Source: Balanoglossus misakiensis
Lineage: Eukaryota > Hemichordata
DNA length: 64,000 bases
NCBI GenBank assembly: GCA_040954595.2
Contig: CM082583.2
Span: 12,214,001 to 12,278,000, forward strand
Direction of reading: 5' to 3'
Shown here one piece after another: positions 31,636 to 44,600 of the stretch. Made by a program: the position numbers and the translations under genes. The notes under the pieces were generated by a model. That model was not told the origin of the DNA and made no database searches. It saw only the letters and a list, made by a program, of their open reading frames with translations. Each line of letters starts with the position of its first letter. Position 1 is the first letter of the stretch.

Positions 31636-34600
31636 AAAAAACAAACCTCTGTTTAAACTGCTTGTACTACAAGACAGATGCGCCCATGTTGGCACCCTTC
31701 GCATTGTAATCAGACTTCCGGTATTCCAGACGCTTTGAATTCCCAGTTCCCCGTTCACAGTGTGTAATGACCCAGGATGAAGATTATGCCACTTTGCAAT
31801 TTTCTGCCCAATTCACCTGGCAAATTCTATTAGGGGAAACTATTAGGAAATTTAAAGAGACTATTTAATCCCTGCAGGAAGGGATGCCGCAGTTCATGAA
31901 GGGGCCTTTCTGTCTCCGTGCGTGTCAGATTTTTTTTTCATTTTTCGTTGAATACTGAAAGCGTCTTCCATCAAAGGGGAATCGTGAAAGGCAGTCAGAA
32001 AGTCACTATTCAGGAAATGTCAATAGTGCAATAAATCTGCATCCAATATAGTCTCGGTACAACCTGGCTGGTACCATGTCGGTGTTGCGCACAAAGGAGA
32101 GACATGTGCGCTGCCAGTTGACCATGGAGGGCTTCTTTGTTGCAAGGGATGTTACATGTAAATAACATTCAGCCCCCTGATTGTTCGATTCTTGTGGTCC
32201 GTCGAGGAGAATAAAGACTCACAAAATAAACCCAGGACAATCTTCTGCCCCCATGTCTGTTCTCTAAACTGTAGTCAACTGTTTGTTGAGTTTTTTTCTT
32301 CCCCAAGCCAGTGGTTGTTTTTGTCGTCACACCGGTTCTGAGTTTTTTACTCCACTTGAGGTAAGACCAAGAAATTTGCTGTGAATCCTGGATCAGTTGG
32401 AAGTTGTGGAGAAATCATCCATTGATGAAAAGATGTTAAACATGGATCTATCATCTTTAGCCATTACAGTATTTGAACACTGTCAGTGAGAGGCTGAGGG
32501 TAATCCTAATACATCTTCTGTTGGAGTATGTTTTTGGTGTTACTGCATATTTATTGGTACATCAGCACAGATACATGTACTTTATGGAAAACAGAAGCAT
32601 TACTTGTGTGGCCGATTGGTCGGACGTGCCCAGTATGTGGTCCGAGCGCCCCACTCTGCTGCTGGCCACAAATGCATTATCACCAACCACGGCCAGCCCA
32701 CCTATTCATAGAATGGTGCATTAGTGCATGAACTCACTGAAACTTTGCATTTAATTTGATCAGCAGAGAGCAGGAAAGTTTTGATGAGGCTAGAAAGTTA
32801 CACGCCCCGCTGTGCCATTGGCAGTTCCCCACCATTGTGTTGTGATGCATGCCACGGTGATATCACTTGTAAGAAACGGACATGGTCAACGACAAAAGGC
32901 CAATCTGTATATTCAGAGCTTTCAGTTCAGCCTGTGGTGTAGAAGGGGCAGAATTCCATTCTTGCATGCTGCTGAATGAAATTACCCTGCAAGGTAAAAT
33001 GAGCATGTCTGTATATCAGTGTCAGTGCTGCCAACGAGACTGAAATCAAGTGAGCGTGACTTCACCAATGATTACTGGTCTGTAGACAGAGTTTCCTCTA
33101 AATGAATACAAAATTCCCCCTCCCCTCCAAAAAATTTGTACTTGATCATATAAAAGCTATGTATATATCTGATTGGCAGAGTTGGGAGGCAGCGTGCCAT
33201 TGCCTGACACTATTTCCATACTATTTAGGGTTTAGTTCAGGGGATGACTGCTTAAAAGTTACAGTGCTTTTGCCGACCCAATACAACAAGTTTTGTATTT
33301 CTGAGACAAATTTGTTTTCCCCCTCTAGCAAGTACATGTATTGGCAAGTTGTCTTAGTGACTATGTTGCTTCTTGCAGCGAATCCACTGAATCTCTGCTT
33401 TGTTCCAATCTCTTCCATGCATCCAGTTTTGTAAGTTCTAATCCGGCAACAAGGCCGCACACTCAACTTCTTGAGTCGTTGTTTACATTCTGAGCTACCG
33501 TAGTCATATTGGGGCTTTGAGAAGTAAACTATCGGCCTCATAATATGGGAGTGCGTTGTGTGATCCGGGGCTGCTGGTCGACATAATCCAGGGAGTGATG
33601 ACAGACTTTTCCTGGAAGCTTTCCGCGGGTGTATATTTCGCGCAGTCTCGTTGATGGGGATTTACGAAAAATCCACCCTGAGAATGAAACCAGTGGTTTG
33701 TGGAGAATACAGAATGTCCCATAAATAATGAATCCGGATGGCTTTTTACCTTCAGGCCAAGGTATCATGATCCGTTTGGAGCACTTGCTTCTCAGAGCTC
33801 TGTTCCGTCATCTGGGACATTTGCGTGTAGGTGCGTTTGTGCACTTGTAAATAATTCATCCGGTTGGTTCCGGAGAAGAGGGGAACAGCGACTATGCTGG
33901 AAGATTCGGGGCCGGATTTTTCAGAGGAAAATTAAACTTCTTCTCTAGCGTTGAAGTTCTCAGTCACTGCCAGTACGGGTGCACCGCATTCGAATATTTG
34001 TTTAAAACTTAACCTTGAAAAGTGAAAGGGGATTTCAATGGCACTTGGCAATTGTTGCAGGGAAGGTGTAACCTGATGCTAATGCTTTAATCCCAAGCCC
34101 CGGTAGTAAGTGCAATGCACTGGAGGAAATAGGATGGAGAGAGAGATAGGCTGGGTATCAGTTGTCAATTGTCTCCTAACAAGTCCTTGAGGTTGTCAGG
34201 CATACTTATAAGTACTATACCGGTGACTGATAACAGGTTTTTTCCTCCCCCCCCCCCCTTCCATTGACAAAACTGGGAATACGTTGCCAGATCCAGTCTG
34301 TCTCCCCAGTACGATTCCCTGACTGTCGATGCCGTTCTCAGCAAACCGTACTGTTTGCAGTCCTGTGAGGAAAATTCAAACCGGGTGCACAGACGATGGT
34401 GATGTGAAATCACACATGTGAGCTCCCACTGCTGGGATTTACCCGCTTTATGCCGCGTCTGTTTTGTGAACCACTTTGTTTTACGCTGGCAAGGACGGAC
34501 AGAACACGTGCACATGGACATAAACGGTAAAAGAGCTGATGCGCTGGAGAATTCAGCGTTGAGAGCTCATCATAAAACTCTTTGCGCTGTGTAACACTCA

Positions 34601-37600
34601 ATGTTTTCAGTTGCCACCTAAGACGAATAGAAGTCAGCAACCTCTTTGCTTCTGGTAGGTGAGTCTCGTTTCGGAAATAGCTGGCTGACCGAGTCTATTC
34701 ATGGCTGATGTTGATATAACTGTCAGTGATAGTCATGGCACACTTCTTTCATGTTAATTCATCCTGTTGTGGCCATCTCTCAGCCAGAATTGATTGGTCT
34801 GCAAGGAGAAATCCTGTCCTGAAATTAATTGTAATGGCAAAAAAATTGCAAGAAGGACTAAAAACCAGACCAAAAGTTACAGCGACATTGTTTGGTTCTT
34901 TTTGTTTGTTCGCAAGATGAGTGATGTTATTCTCACATTCTGAATCATCAAACAAACAGTTCAAATGTCTTATTTGTTCACTTTGTGTGAATGCTTAATG
35001 TCCAACAAACCAGACCAACGATGACATGAATTAGTCAGATTTCAAACATCTACTACACATCTATTTCCTTTAATGCTGGTAATAATTCCATTAATTTATT
35101 CATACCCATGTGAAAATAACACGCTGTACTTGTTTCCAACTCATTTCAGTGGAGAACACGATCTGAAATGATTTGCAATTTTTCAATTACAACTTTTCCT
35201 CTGGGAACAAAAAAACTACTCCCGTGATAGAACAATCAAGACCTGAACTAAGAAAGGGAATGGTTGCACAAAGGTGTCTTGAAGTTGTCAATCTTACATG
35301 TAAAGAGGCAGTGGTTTTGCGTGCCCACTCTATAATTGCCAAGGTGAAAGGTCACCAAAGCACCCATTCTGGAGTAGTAAATTGTGTGAATTATTTGATA
35401 AACTACTTTCAAGGAGCACGGACCTTGAGTGTTAGAAAGAGGAAGTCATTGGCGGTAGTTGTGTAATGGATGTTTAGACTCTCATACAGCCCCCTTGCTG
35501 GTTGCTCCAATGCCCTTATCCTTCTAAGCCATGCTTAGCTCAGATCAGCTGGGTAAGCTTAAAGGTATACGGTCACCTAATACAAATTGAGATCTAGCCA
35601 ATGACAGATTTTCAGTAGGTGGCACTCAGAAAAAAAAGCGGCCACCATAAGTTCTTTAGAACATTCAAATACTCCATTTCAGCTCAATAAGAATTAGAGT
35701 CAGTGGTACTCAGTGCTCATGTTGTAAAACTATAAACATAAAATATTAACATTAATATCCAATATTATTATTGGTTTGTGAGTCTATATGAAAGAAACAG
35801 GCATCTCTCTGTCCAAGGTGAACGAAATACATATCTTCCACAGAATTGTACAGTGCCTCTGTCAAGCTGAAACTTTCAGTGAAAGCACAAATTGTTAAAT
35901 TGAGTGTTTTGGGAGAGAGAGAAAAAGAGGGGAGTACTACTACATTTACTGACATGTTAAGTGGTATATCAGGTCAACATCCTTGACAAAATGGGCAGTG
36001 TGCATTGTGAGTGTGGTAATTGATTGCTGTTGGAAAGTGGCCATTTTGCTGCCACCCACAGCATTCCGGGAGAAATTTGCAAATTGCCGCAGCTGATGGC
36101 TACATCACAGTTTTTGATGAGGTCGTTGGAGTCAACATCTCAATTTAGATGGTCCCAGATTTGATCATGTCGAGGAGTTGTGCGCATCTTAATGGAATTC
36201 TAACAAGCACCCTTGAAGTAATCTTGTGTTTTCCTGCGAGTTTGTGTTTTTGTTCGGTATACATGTACCTGCATCGTCGGCGGGATGATTGTCGCATCGC
36301 GCTGCGGTGTAGGACTTGTTCGCCGCAGCAGTTTCGGTGCATTCCCGTTGTTGTTTTGGGTGTGGTTTGACCTCAGTCCTGGAGTGAATTGTTGGAATTG
36401 CACCTAAAAGGATGAGTATTTCAAGTACTGCATTAAAAAGTTATCAAAGTTCAATGGACATCAAAGGGACTGAGAAAGAGAAGAATTGGTGTGTAGGGGT
36501 TTGTGATGGTTCCAGTAAGTGTTTATCTTGTGGGCCCGTGAAAAGTGTTCAGTATAGACAGGTTTCTGGATAAGAGAGTTTATAGTTCAGACGAGTTCAT
36601 CTTTTCACACACAGTGAGTCAAGTGATGACATATAGATGAAGATTTCTGATTTCAAAGTTCTAAAATGTATAACATAAGGAATATTATGATTGGCCACGT
36701 GTTTGATTTGATGCCGTAGGCCAGTACTCACTGTTGTAATTTGGTTATGGTGATTTATTTTGATTTTGGCCCGCTTTAATCAAGGGGTTTAACTAAGAGA
36801 GATGGAGGCGAGGAGGTGGCAAGAAACGGCTATACTGCATACGCCCGCTACGTAACAACCTTCTCAAGTACTACTAATGGAATTTAGAGGAACTTAATCC
36901 CCCAGGAGAAGAACACACATACCCCAAACATAACTTCATCCACCGTCTTTGCATAATCTCCAGCCAGAAGGTGTTAGTTACCACGGCAACGGTTTTAGCG
37001 AGGCTCAGGTCGGTGTCACTTTTGATTAGGGCCGGCAGACTGACAGTTAAAGCCCCGCAACATGCTCTGCGTCACGGCGCAAACGCCGGCGAGTTAGTTG
37101 CAGAATTAGATCCACTTAAGTACGGTTGATTGAGAGCGTTTAAGCCCCCTGTCACTTTGGTCGGAGAGCTCCGATAAAGACATATCCTGCTCTGTGCGTG
37201 CGGCTAACACTCGGTATTTTGTCAGCATATCTTTCAAGCTGTAGGTGCATCCAAACAGCGTTCCCCCTTTTGCAAAAGGTATGTTAAATTTTGAATGTGT
37301 GTTTTTCATTTTTCATGCAGGAGTCAAGGTAACATGTAGATTTTCCACTGATCGGAAGAGAAAATTACAGCAGCATACTTGATGTGAGTGCGAACTTATT
37401 TCCTCAGATTTTTTTTTCAAACTTGTATTGAAGGAATGTGTACTTTCCTTGAAGATTATACTCAAAAGTTATTTAAAAAAGTTAAAATGTATCATTTCTA
37501 TTCGGGAGAGTCAAGGGCAGACTGAAAATCATATACTTGTTAAAATCATCATGAAGCTGTAGTGATGCTTGCAAATCAAGGAACAAGACGGTGCATTTTT

Positions 37601-38109
37601 CCACTGGTTTATTAAAAATCATTGTGGACAGTACAGTTTTTCCGTGCAAAGAATAGTGATTGAGTCACAAAGTGACACATTTGTTAGATTTACGGAGCTA
37701 AAGCAGATTTTGTGTAATAAAACACAGGATAAACATGTCAGTCAGAGTGGCTGTAAGGAGATTGGAAATTTTCTGCTTCTGACACATTCAAAGGTAATGC
37801 TGAACTGGTCCAAGTGTAGATTTTTTGTGTTGTTTTCTGTTACTGTAGATTAATGTGCGTCACTAGTGTACATTTCTTCACCTCATCAAAGGTCATAGGT
37901 CAAATGCAGTTGTGCACTGGAGGGAAAACAGCTATCTCAAGGAGTGCAAGTGTGTAATTTGATTTCTGTTTCAAGTAGATGTCGCAAATTGGCCTCTTGA
38001 GAAATAACTTCATTTTACTGCAATAATATCAGTCCCATTAACCTGGGATGTAAAATGCTGAGTGCCTTATTTGCTGTCAGCAATGGACATGTCTGTAAAT
38101 TAAGGAAAG

Positions 38110-38124
38110 AGCGCCACCTAGGGG
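38110..38124 (-). promoter_or_regulatory. CTCF-like motif, strong
   Basis: Minus strand CCCCTAGGTGGCGCT. It contains TAGGTGGCGCT, which fits the CTCF core shared by vertebrates and flies. Confidence 0.45.
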
Positions 38125-38939
38125 TAATCATAATCATATCCCATGATGCCGTGCTTCAGAAAAGGGAACTGCACAGTTGAAAGAAAAGGTTGTTCTGCAT
38201 CGTATTGAAATAAATGCAAAACTTCAAAAGAAGCAGCATGTATTGTCCGTCCAGTGAGATCAGTGAAAACATATGGATAAGCTGATTTTCTGAAAATGGT
38301 TGATGAAGGGCTGTTTCTGGTCTTAAACATGCCTTTCAGAAATAGGGTTCCAGTAGGACCTCGTTAGCTCATTGGAGTGCCTGACACTATTGAAATCACT
38401 TTTGAATTTCAACCTTTTACTTTGTCTCACAGAACCAGTTCAGGGTCGGGGGTTGAACTAGGTTAGGGTGATTACTGGAAACACCTTTTTTTCTTGGCCA
38501 TGTCTCTGAAGATTGGATGGTATTTTTGGGTAAGGAAAAATGCCAAGAGACACAGCTGCAAGGCCATGAATCAGCCCATTGCACGGAATAATCATCAGTC
38601 AAATTGAAAAATGCACAAGCAGAAAAAAAATCCATCTGTGAAATAAAAGTAACACAAAGAGTTGATGGGAGCCTAGGGCTTTTGTTTTGTTGGAGGCTGT
38701 GAATTATATTGGTAGTTTCTCACTTTCCAATGGATCTGCCAAGAAAGCTGTAAATTTCAACTGAGAAGATTTATTTGCCTTGTCAGTAGTGGCTGGGAAC
38801 AATTAAAACCACTTTGATTTGTGAGTTTGCTTCCAATTGAACAAAGTGAGTGCTAAAGTACAATCACTTCCCCTCCACAAATCAGAACCAGAAGTCTCCT
38901 CTCTTTACTCCTGTTGGTGATTGACATGACTTGAGGTGA

Positions 38940-38951
38940 CAGCGCCCTCAC
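38940..38951 (-). promoter_or_regulatory. CTCF-like motif
   Basis: Minus strand GTGAGGGCGCTG. Second site within 1 kb with the same orientation as the one at 38.1 kb. Confidence 0.35.
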
Positions 38952-39240
38952 TGCATCTATCATCCCATTGTCTTTTGTAAAATGCCATGACTCTGGCGAC
39001 CTTTAGCACCCAATCTGTGAGGTGTGAACATTTTCTACTGAGTCTTCAATCATGTTGACACATACTCAAAGACTTCTGCTGCATATACGCGGGAACATAG
39101 TAGGCAGACTCGGACACATCATGAGTTGTACTATTTAAATTTTTATGTTGTACACTTTCTATAATATACGTAATAAAATCAAGTCATCCACTGGTACCCC
39201 ATTGTGTTGACCTTTGCCCTATAACTGGGGAGGGGGGGCA

Positions 39241-39251
39241 TAGAGGGCGCC
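39241..39251 (+). promoter_or_regulatory. CTCF-like motif, opposite orientation
   Basis: TAGAGGGCGCC on the plus strand, 300 bp from the minus-strand site at 38.94 kb; a weaker AGAGGGCGAT follows at 39386-39395. Confidence 0.35.
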
Positions 39252-40215
39252 AAACATACCTTGTCATTGACAGATCTATCTTTCTGTTTTTTATTGCATT
39301 TATTGTAAATTGCTCAATTTAAATGATGTCTCATCGGAACGCTTTGAATCATCAAACTGTGATTAAAAAAAGTTCTTGTAGATAAAGAGGGCGATACACA
39401 TAAATTATCTGTTGAATGACGTTACCCTGAAATGAATCACTGTTTTGGAAACTGCTCTAAGCATGTTACGTATCATTTTGATGTTTTTAGTCTGGTGACA
39501 AAAAAGATAAATCAAAATTCCAATGAATAGAGCTCTTCAGGAGCAGCTAAACTCACTGCCTTTTGTCCTCTAATTGACTAACATTCGAAATGTGACCCCA
39601 CGTCAGTACAAATTTGTCGCAGACATATATCAGCTTATCGGTATGATAATTCCTGAAAGGTCCACGTGTGAAATTTCTCACCCTGGGTGACACTTGTCAA
39701 AAAGCTGTTCTGAATATTTAATGTGGGTGATGTCAGCTGCGATGTCAAACCCAATTTGGAACTGAGTCATCAGTCAGCGAAACCCTGGTATTTTATTTTT
39801 TCATCAGAGAGCAGAGAGCAACTTGGAAATGTTTCATTCCAATTATGGCAGTATATTCCATGGTTGGTGGGTGGTACATCATCATGTAATAAATATTTCA
39901 CACCAAATTCTGGTGGAAATAGGTTAGCTCAGCTGTGAGCTGTTGTAAATTACGTAGAGGGGGATTTCATTTGGGTTTGCTGGGTGAGCAAATAAAAAGC
40001 AGACAAAAGGCTATGTTTGTGCAATCAGTCTCTGTTTGTGGTGTTCAATTTGCTTGCCCAAACAAGGCACTGTGATGAGCTCCCCAAAAAAGAGAGAGTG
40101 TTCATTTGCACATTGGTGTAATTTTCTCTGTTGGTGTGAGGTAGAGCCGCAACAAAACAATTGAAGAATTGAATTCAAACATTGGTTTTCGGTTCCATTT
40201 CTTTGTGTGTATGGG

Positions 40216-40282
40216 AATGAATGAATGAATGAATGAATGAATGAATGAATGAATGAATGAATGAATGAATGAATGAATGAAT
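40216..40282. repeat. (AATG)n microsatellite, about 16 copies
   Basis: Uninterrupted 4-bp repeat. It produces the artificial repeating Ile-His-Ser-Phe ORF on the minus strand. Confidence 0.97.
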
Positions 40283-40467
40283 AAACTAACCAATTTTTTT
40301 TTAGTAATGAATGGGTTTAAAAGCAGAAAGAGATATCTGAGATATCTCTTGGTTGATTGATAATTGTGTATGTATTTGCAGGCAGCTATAATGTGTGATT
40401 GTCTATTGTCCATCTAACTAAAACTGGTTACTGTACTGTTGGCGGAATAAGACAGAAATATTCATGT

Positions 40468-40534
40468 GTTGTATCTACAATGAGATAACTCTCTACTGAA
40501 ATTCTGTAGAGAGTTATCTCATTGTAGATACAAC
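40468..40534. repeat. Perfect inverted repeat, 29-bp arms, 9-nt loop
   Basis: Left arm 40468-40496 and right arm 40506-40534 are exact reverse complements; three further pairs form in the loop after one T-T mismatch. Arms start GTTGTATCTACAATGAGATA. The symmetry stops sharply at the outer ends. It could be a foldback element, a young hairpin giving small RNAs, or a cruciform. No known microRNA sequence is recognised. Confidence 0.95.
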
Positions 40535-40942
40535 CAGTAAATTTTGCAACTACGGTACACATGCTAAATAAATAATACTCTGTATAGCCTCCTTTTCAGT
40601 CAATTATTTCATTGAATGTTGGCTGATTGTGGTTCCCGTATATCTACTACAAACACGACTTTACAGGGATTTAGTTTTATTGCAAAGAAAGATCCAGTGA
40701 AAATGTTGATTCTAAATTTGTATGGAAAATGTATTATTTAACAAGATTCATTTTAAAGCCCGGCCACCTGTTTCATTTTCAACAGAACGGTTTCTATAGC
40801 AACAATTTTAAGTACAACTGACAGTAATGTTTGAACACTGGTTGAATTTTTGTCAGTTATATTATTCTGTCAGTTGGGCATTACGCATTGTAATTTATGA
40901 TACAAGCGTTCAAATTACATGTTCATTGCATGTGGTAATGTT

Positions 40943-40957
40943 GGGGGGGGGGGGGGG
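40943..40957 (+). repeat. G15 homopolymer
   Basis: Fifteen G in a row, one of about ten G or C runs of ten or more in this window. Confidence 0.95.
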
Positions 40958-41577
40958 TACAAAGCCAGACATTTTTGAGACTTGGCAGAATGTGTGTACA
41001 TGTTTACACTGCCAGTTCCCCCTCTTCAGGCTGAGTTTTGGTTCAACCCTTATCTTCAATAAAATGGCATGTGTCAATCATAAAGAGAGGTGAAAGAATT
41101 ATTAAGCTGTATTGTCTTTATAATTATGTACAAAGTAAAGTAAATTTTAAGTATATTGAAAAACAAACTACATGTAGTAGGATAAAATCAAACATTTGGT
41201 TTGTACTGTTTGCTCAAACTCTTTCAAATCAAAGTCCAGAGTGTGGTGGGTGTTGGATCATATAATGCAAGCATCTGTGCAAATGCGGCTGAATTGGAAC
41301 AGGGAATTAGGTTGAAAAACGGGGTGAAAAATCTGTAGTGTGCATGTATTTTCAAGGGACTAATAAAGATACGAGGTTCTTGTCTGAGAATTATTCATAT
41401 TTTGTAGCTTTTCAACATCTATCCATCTTTTAATTAAAGTAGGGTATTTTTTACAAACTGATCAATAGATATAATGAGACACTCACAAGTCTAAAATTTC
41501 TACAAACTTATACAAATGGTTTTTGCATCCAGCCTACACAGAACGCTTCAGTCCACATACATTACTCAGTGCGTAGG

Positions 41578-41606
41578 CGTGCACACACACAAACTGTGTG
41601 TGCACG
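41578..41606. repeat. Inverted repeat, 12-bp arms (CGTGCACACACA)
   Basis: CGTGCACACACA at 41578-41589 and its exact reverse complement at 41595-41606, loop CAAAC. Probably derived from CA/TG microsatellite folding. Confidence 0.9.
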
Positions 41607-44600
41607 TTGGCCGTCTTCGGACTCTGTACGCTCTACAAATAAGGAAACATACGTCATAGCACCTTTGGTTACAGCAGGTGTGTAATAATACAAGTTATAA
41701 AGATGTTGGACTACCGGTAAACCAAACTGCAAATATTTCCTCATTTAGATCATCAAGTGGAACCAGATGTATATTTTTTGTTGTTGATCATTTAATCCTA
41801 TTTTGGTTAGTTTGAGTTTCACATCTTGTTGTACTTGTGTAAAAATCTTTTCGATTCTGACCTGATGGTGTACTTCATTTGAGATGGCTCGCTTGTTTGG
41901 ATGGTGATGTGTAGCTACACACTAGCATCTACCAGTCATTTTCCAGATTTCAATTTTCATGCTATAAAACCTTTCATCGCGTGATGACGTGTCATGATTT
42001 ACAAGCCTGGTATGTTTGTGGAAATCTTTATGATAGGGTAATTTATTACAGTTTGAGGTATAATTTTACAGTTTGCCATGTAATGTAAATGATTAATCTA
42101 TTCAACATGTCATTCTTCAATTATCGTTTTAGGTAGTAATTTCTGATTTGTTTATATTTCATAAAACCGCATTTTCGCCTTGCTTTTGTCCCAACCGTCC
42201 GTAATTTTAATTCATTTTGCGCCTCTTTTGTGTAGTTTGTTGAAAAGGTAGCTGTGTATGTTTGAATGTTTTGATTAACTCATCTATTCATACGGGCATA
42301 AATAAAAAAAAAAAGAAGAAGATATTTCTGTGCCACCAGTGAGTCAGACCAGACATGTCTTTCAAAGGAATCTGCAATTCTGATATTACAATTAGTTTCT
42401 GGATAGTGATATTTTTGTCACCTTTACTTGCTGACCCAAGGAACTCAGGAGAACCACTTTTTAATGTAACTGTCTCTTTTCTGAATGCATGAGTTCAAAA
42501 CACAAAATTAAATAGGTATAAATAGAATTGCTGTCACAGGTATTGCTATGCTATGTCTGGCCCAGGTAATATCTCTTTCAGGGTGTCTGAAAACTACATT
42601 CCAATGAGATTAAAAATTGCGTCCACCACAATTTAGAGACTAGCCAGGAAAATTGCATTCCATGCAAATGCAGGAGAGAATTTCTGTCCACTGAAGTGGC
42701 AAAATGGGGAGATTTGTCCTCAGTATTGCATTTTGTTTGTAAAAGGGAGAGATAGCTGATTTCCCTCGCTTATTAATTTATGTTCACAATTCAATTGAGA
42801 GCCGCTTTCCACTGTATGGAGTGTTTATGAACATGAAGAGCCACTCGACTGAAATTGAATTTTCTTCCCACTGAAGAACTGATTACTTACACTTTGTTAG
42901 GTGTGGATACGATACCTCTTGAGTTTAGACCTAATGAAATCGCCACAGACATGCCTGCAATAAAACGTGAATGAAAGAAGAAAATTTCCGTCTGATAAGC
43001 CGTGAATGGAGTGCGGATCGCCCTGCTTTTTCTGCCAAGCCAGCCGCGAGTTCTGTTCAATTAAATTTATTGTGTCATTTTCTTTTGCAGGAGTGTGTTG
43101 CTGATTGTTGCTCAGCCGTGTTCGAGTAAGTGGCATAGCGATGGAAACCATGTTGCAAATATTTCAGTGATAAATTTTCTGGAGTGGCACAGTCACGGTT
43201 TAGTAATAACTGCCTAGCCACGCGAGATCTCACAGGTCTCGTAGAGTTATGAAAATGGCAGAGAACAAGCAGGTACCCACCCCCACCCCACCCCCAGCTG
43301 TTTCCTGCTTCATCTAGCTTGTTTCTGAACCAACATCCTGGTCGTCATGGTTTCTTCGGCGGTTTCGGCACAAGGGCTCGTAATCGCATCTTATTATTGT
43401 CATTTACTGTAACTTGTAAGAAAAAAGCCCCAAAGTTGAGTCTCAATATGTGCTGTGTAGGTCTGAGTAGGAGTCGTAAATACCTAATACAAGGCTTTCA
43501 AATCACTTTGATCACATCTCTCACGCACACACGTTTTATGTCTGTCCGCTCCTTGTAAATTGCAGCAATCACACTGTGAGCGGAGATTTTCCAAATCAAC
43601 GATTTACACGCCATGTAGGTAATTCTGTGTATAGCCGTCCTTTTCGTGAAGAGGGTTGCAATTTTCCCTGCACTATGGAGTCGCATCATGGCGATCCTTC
43701 TGTGAATCAGTGGGATTACTTGCTCTGAATGACAGAAAGATGTCTATGTTTGAGTACATACAGCGCAGCAGGGTTTTTGCATCCAAATTCCAATGCTTCT
43801 TACTGAACATATTTCAGTTTACAAGCAAAACAACATAACCAGCCTATCAGAAGAAGCTATAATAACCGAAATAAAGACAGAAGTGAGTAACTTTGCCCCT
43901 TTAAAATATTGGGATCACAGACATCTATGGGAACTGAGATGCCTGGAAGGTGTCTCTGTTAGAAGCGCACGGAGTACTCACTCATCAGATGCCCTGTGAT
44001 GACCTCTCAGATGGCATTTTGATCATAATTAGAGCGTTAATAGTGTAGAACAGTAATAGATCACAAATCTTGCATGTTAGACCCAGAGCTGAATCACTAG
44101 CTCTGTGTAAAGCAGTTAAGAAAAGAAAATTATGTTTTATTCCCTGGACACCTGTTCTGTTAGGTCTGAGATTTCTAGGGATCGTAAATTGCCATCTAGT
44201 TGGCTGATGCATCAAAGGCAGTCACTCTTGTTGTTTAAATGGTTGAGCAGCTCATCAATTAAAGGGGTGTGGTCACCACTTTTTCAAACTGTTTGTGGTG
44301 ACGTAGTTAGTTTTTTGGTCATGAATCTCACCTGGTTTATCTAGCAGTAGCAAGTTCAACAGCACAATGGAGATAGTTGGACCAATCTGAAGCTATTACT
44401 GTTTGCCTACTCCTGTTTTCTTGAGCAAACGTAGTTAGTGATATGTCCAAATTAATCTTCTGTTATCAATTTTCTTTGTGGCAATCCTAGTCTTCTAAGG
44501 AAGTAACAGAAAAAGAGGCATTGATCGCTGGGCCCATTATGAACTATCCAATCTTTTATTTCTTAGGAAATTAGGAATGTTGTAAGCGTATATTGATGGA

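Larger units (their letters stand above)
20516..32000. other. Gene-free region, part 1
   Basis: No recognisable exon. Holds a G13 run (21585-21597), C13 run (24361-24373), a short tandem duplication at 24142-24206, an AT palindrome near 26465-26491, a MITE-like element at 27416-27566 and a GA-rich microsatellite at about 31597-31635. ORFs above 100 codons (for example 23290-23664 plus, 29826-30227 minus) show no family motif. Confidence 0.55.

Noticed and set aside
40102-40413. ORF with repeating IHSF on the minus strand
   Set aside because: Produced by translating the (AATG)n microsatellite.
41663-41671. CTTTGGTTA, as in miR-9
   Set aside because: The match stops after nine bases and no precursor stem is present.
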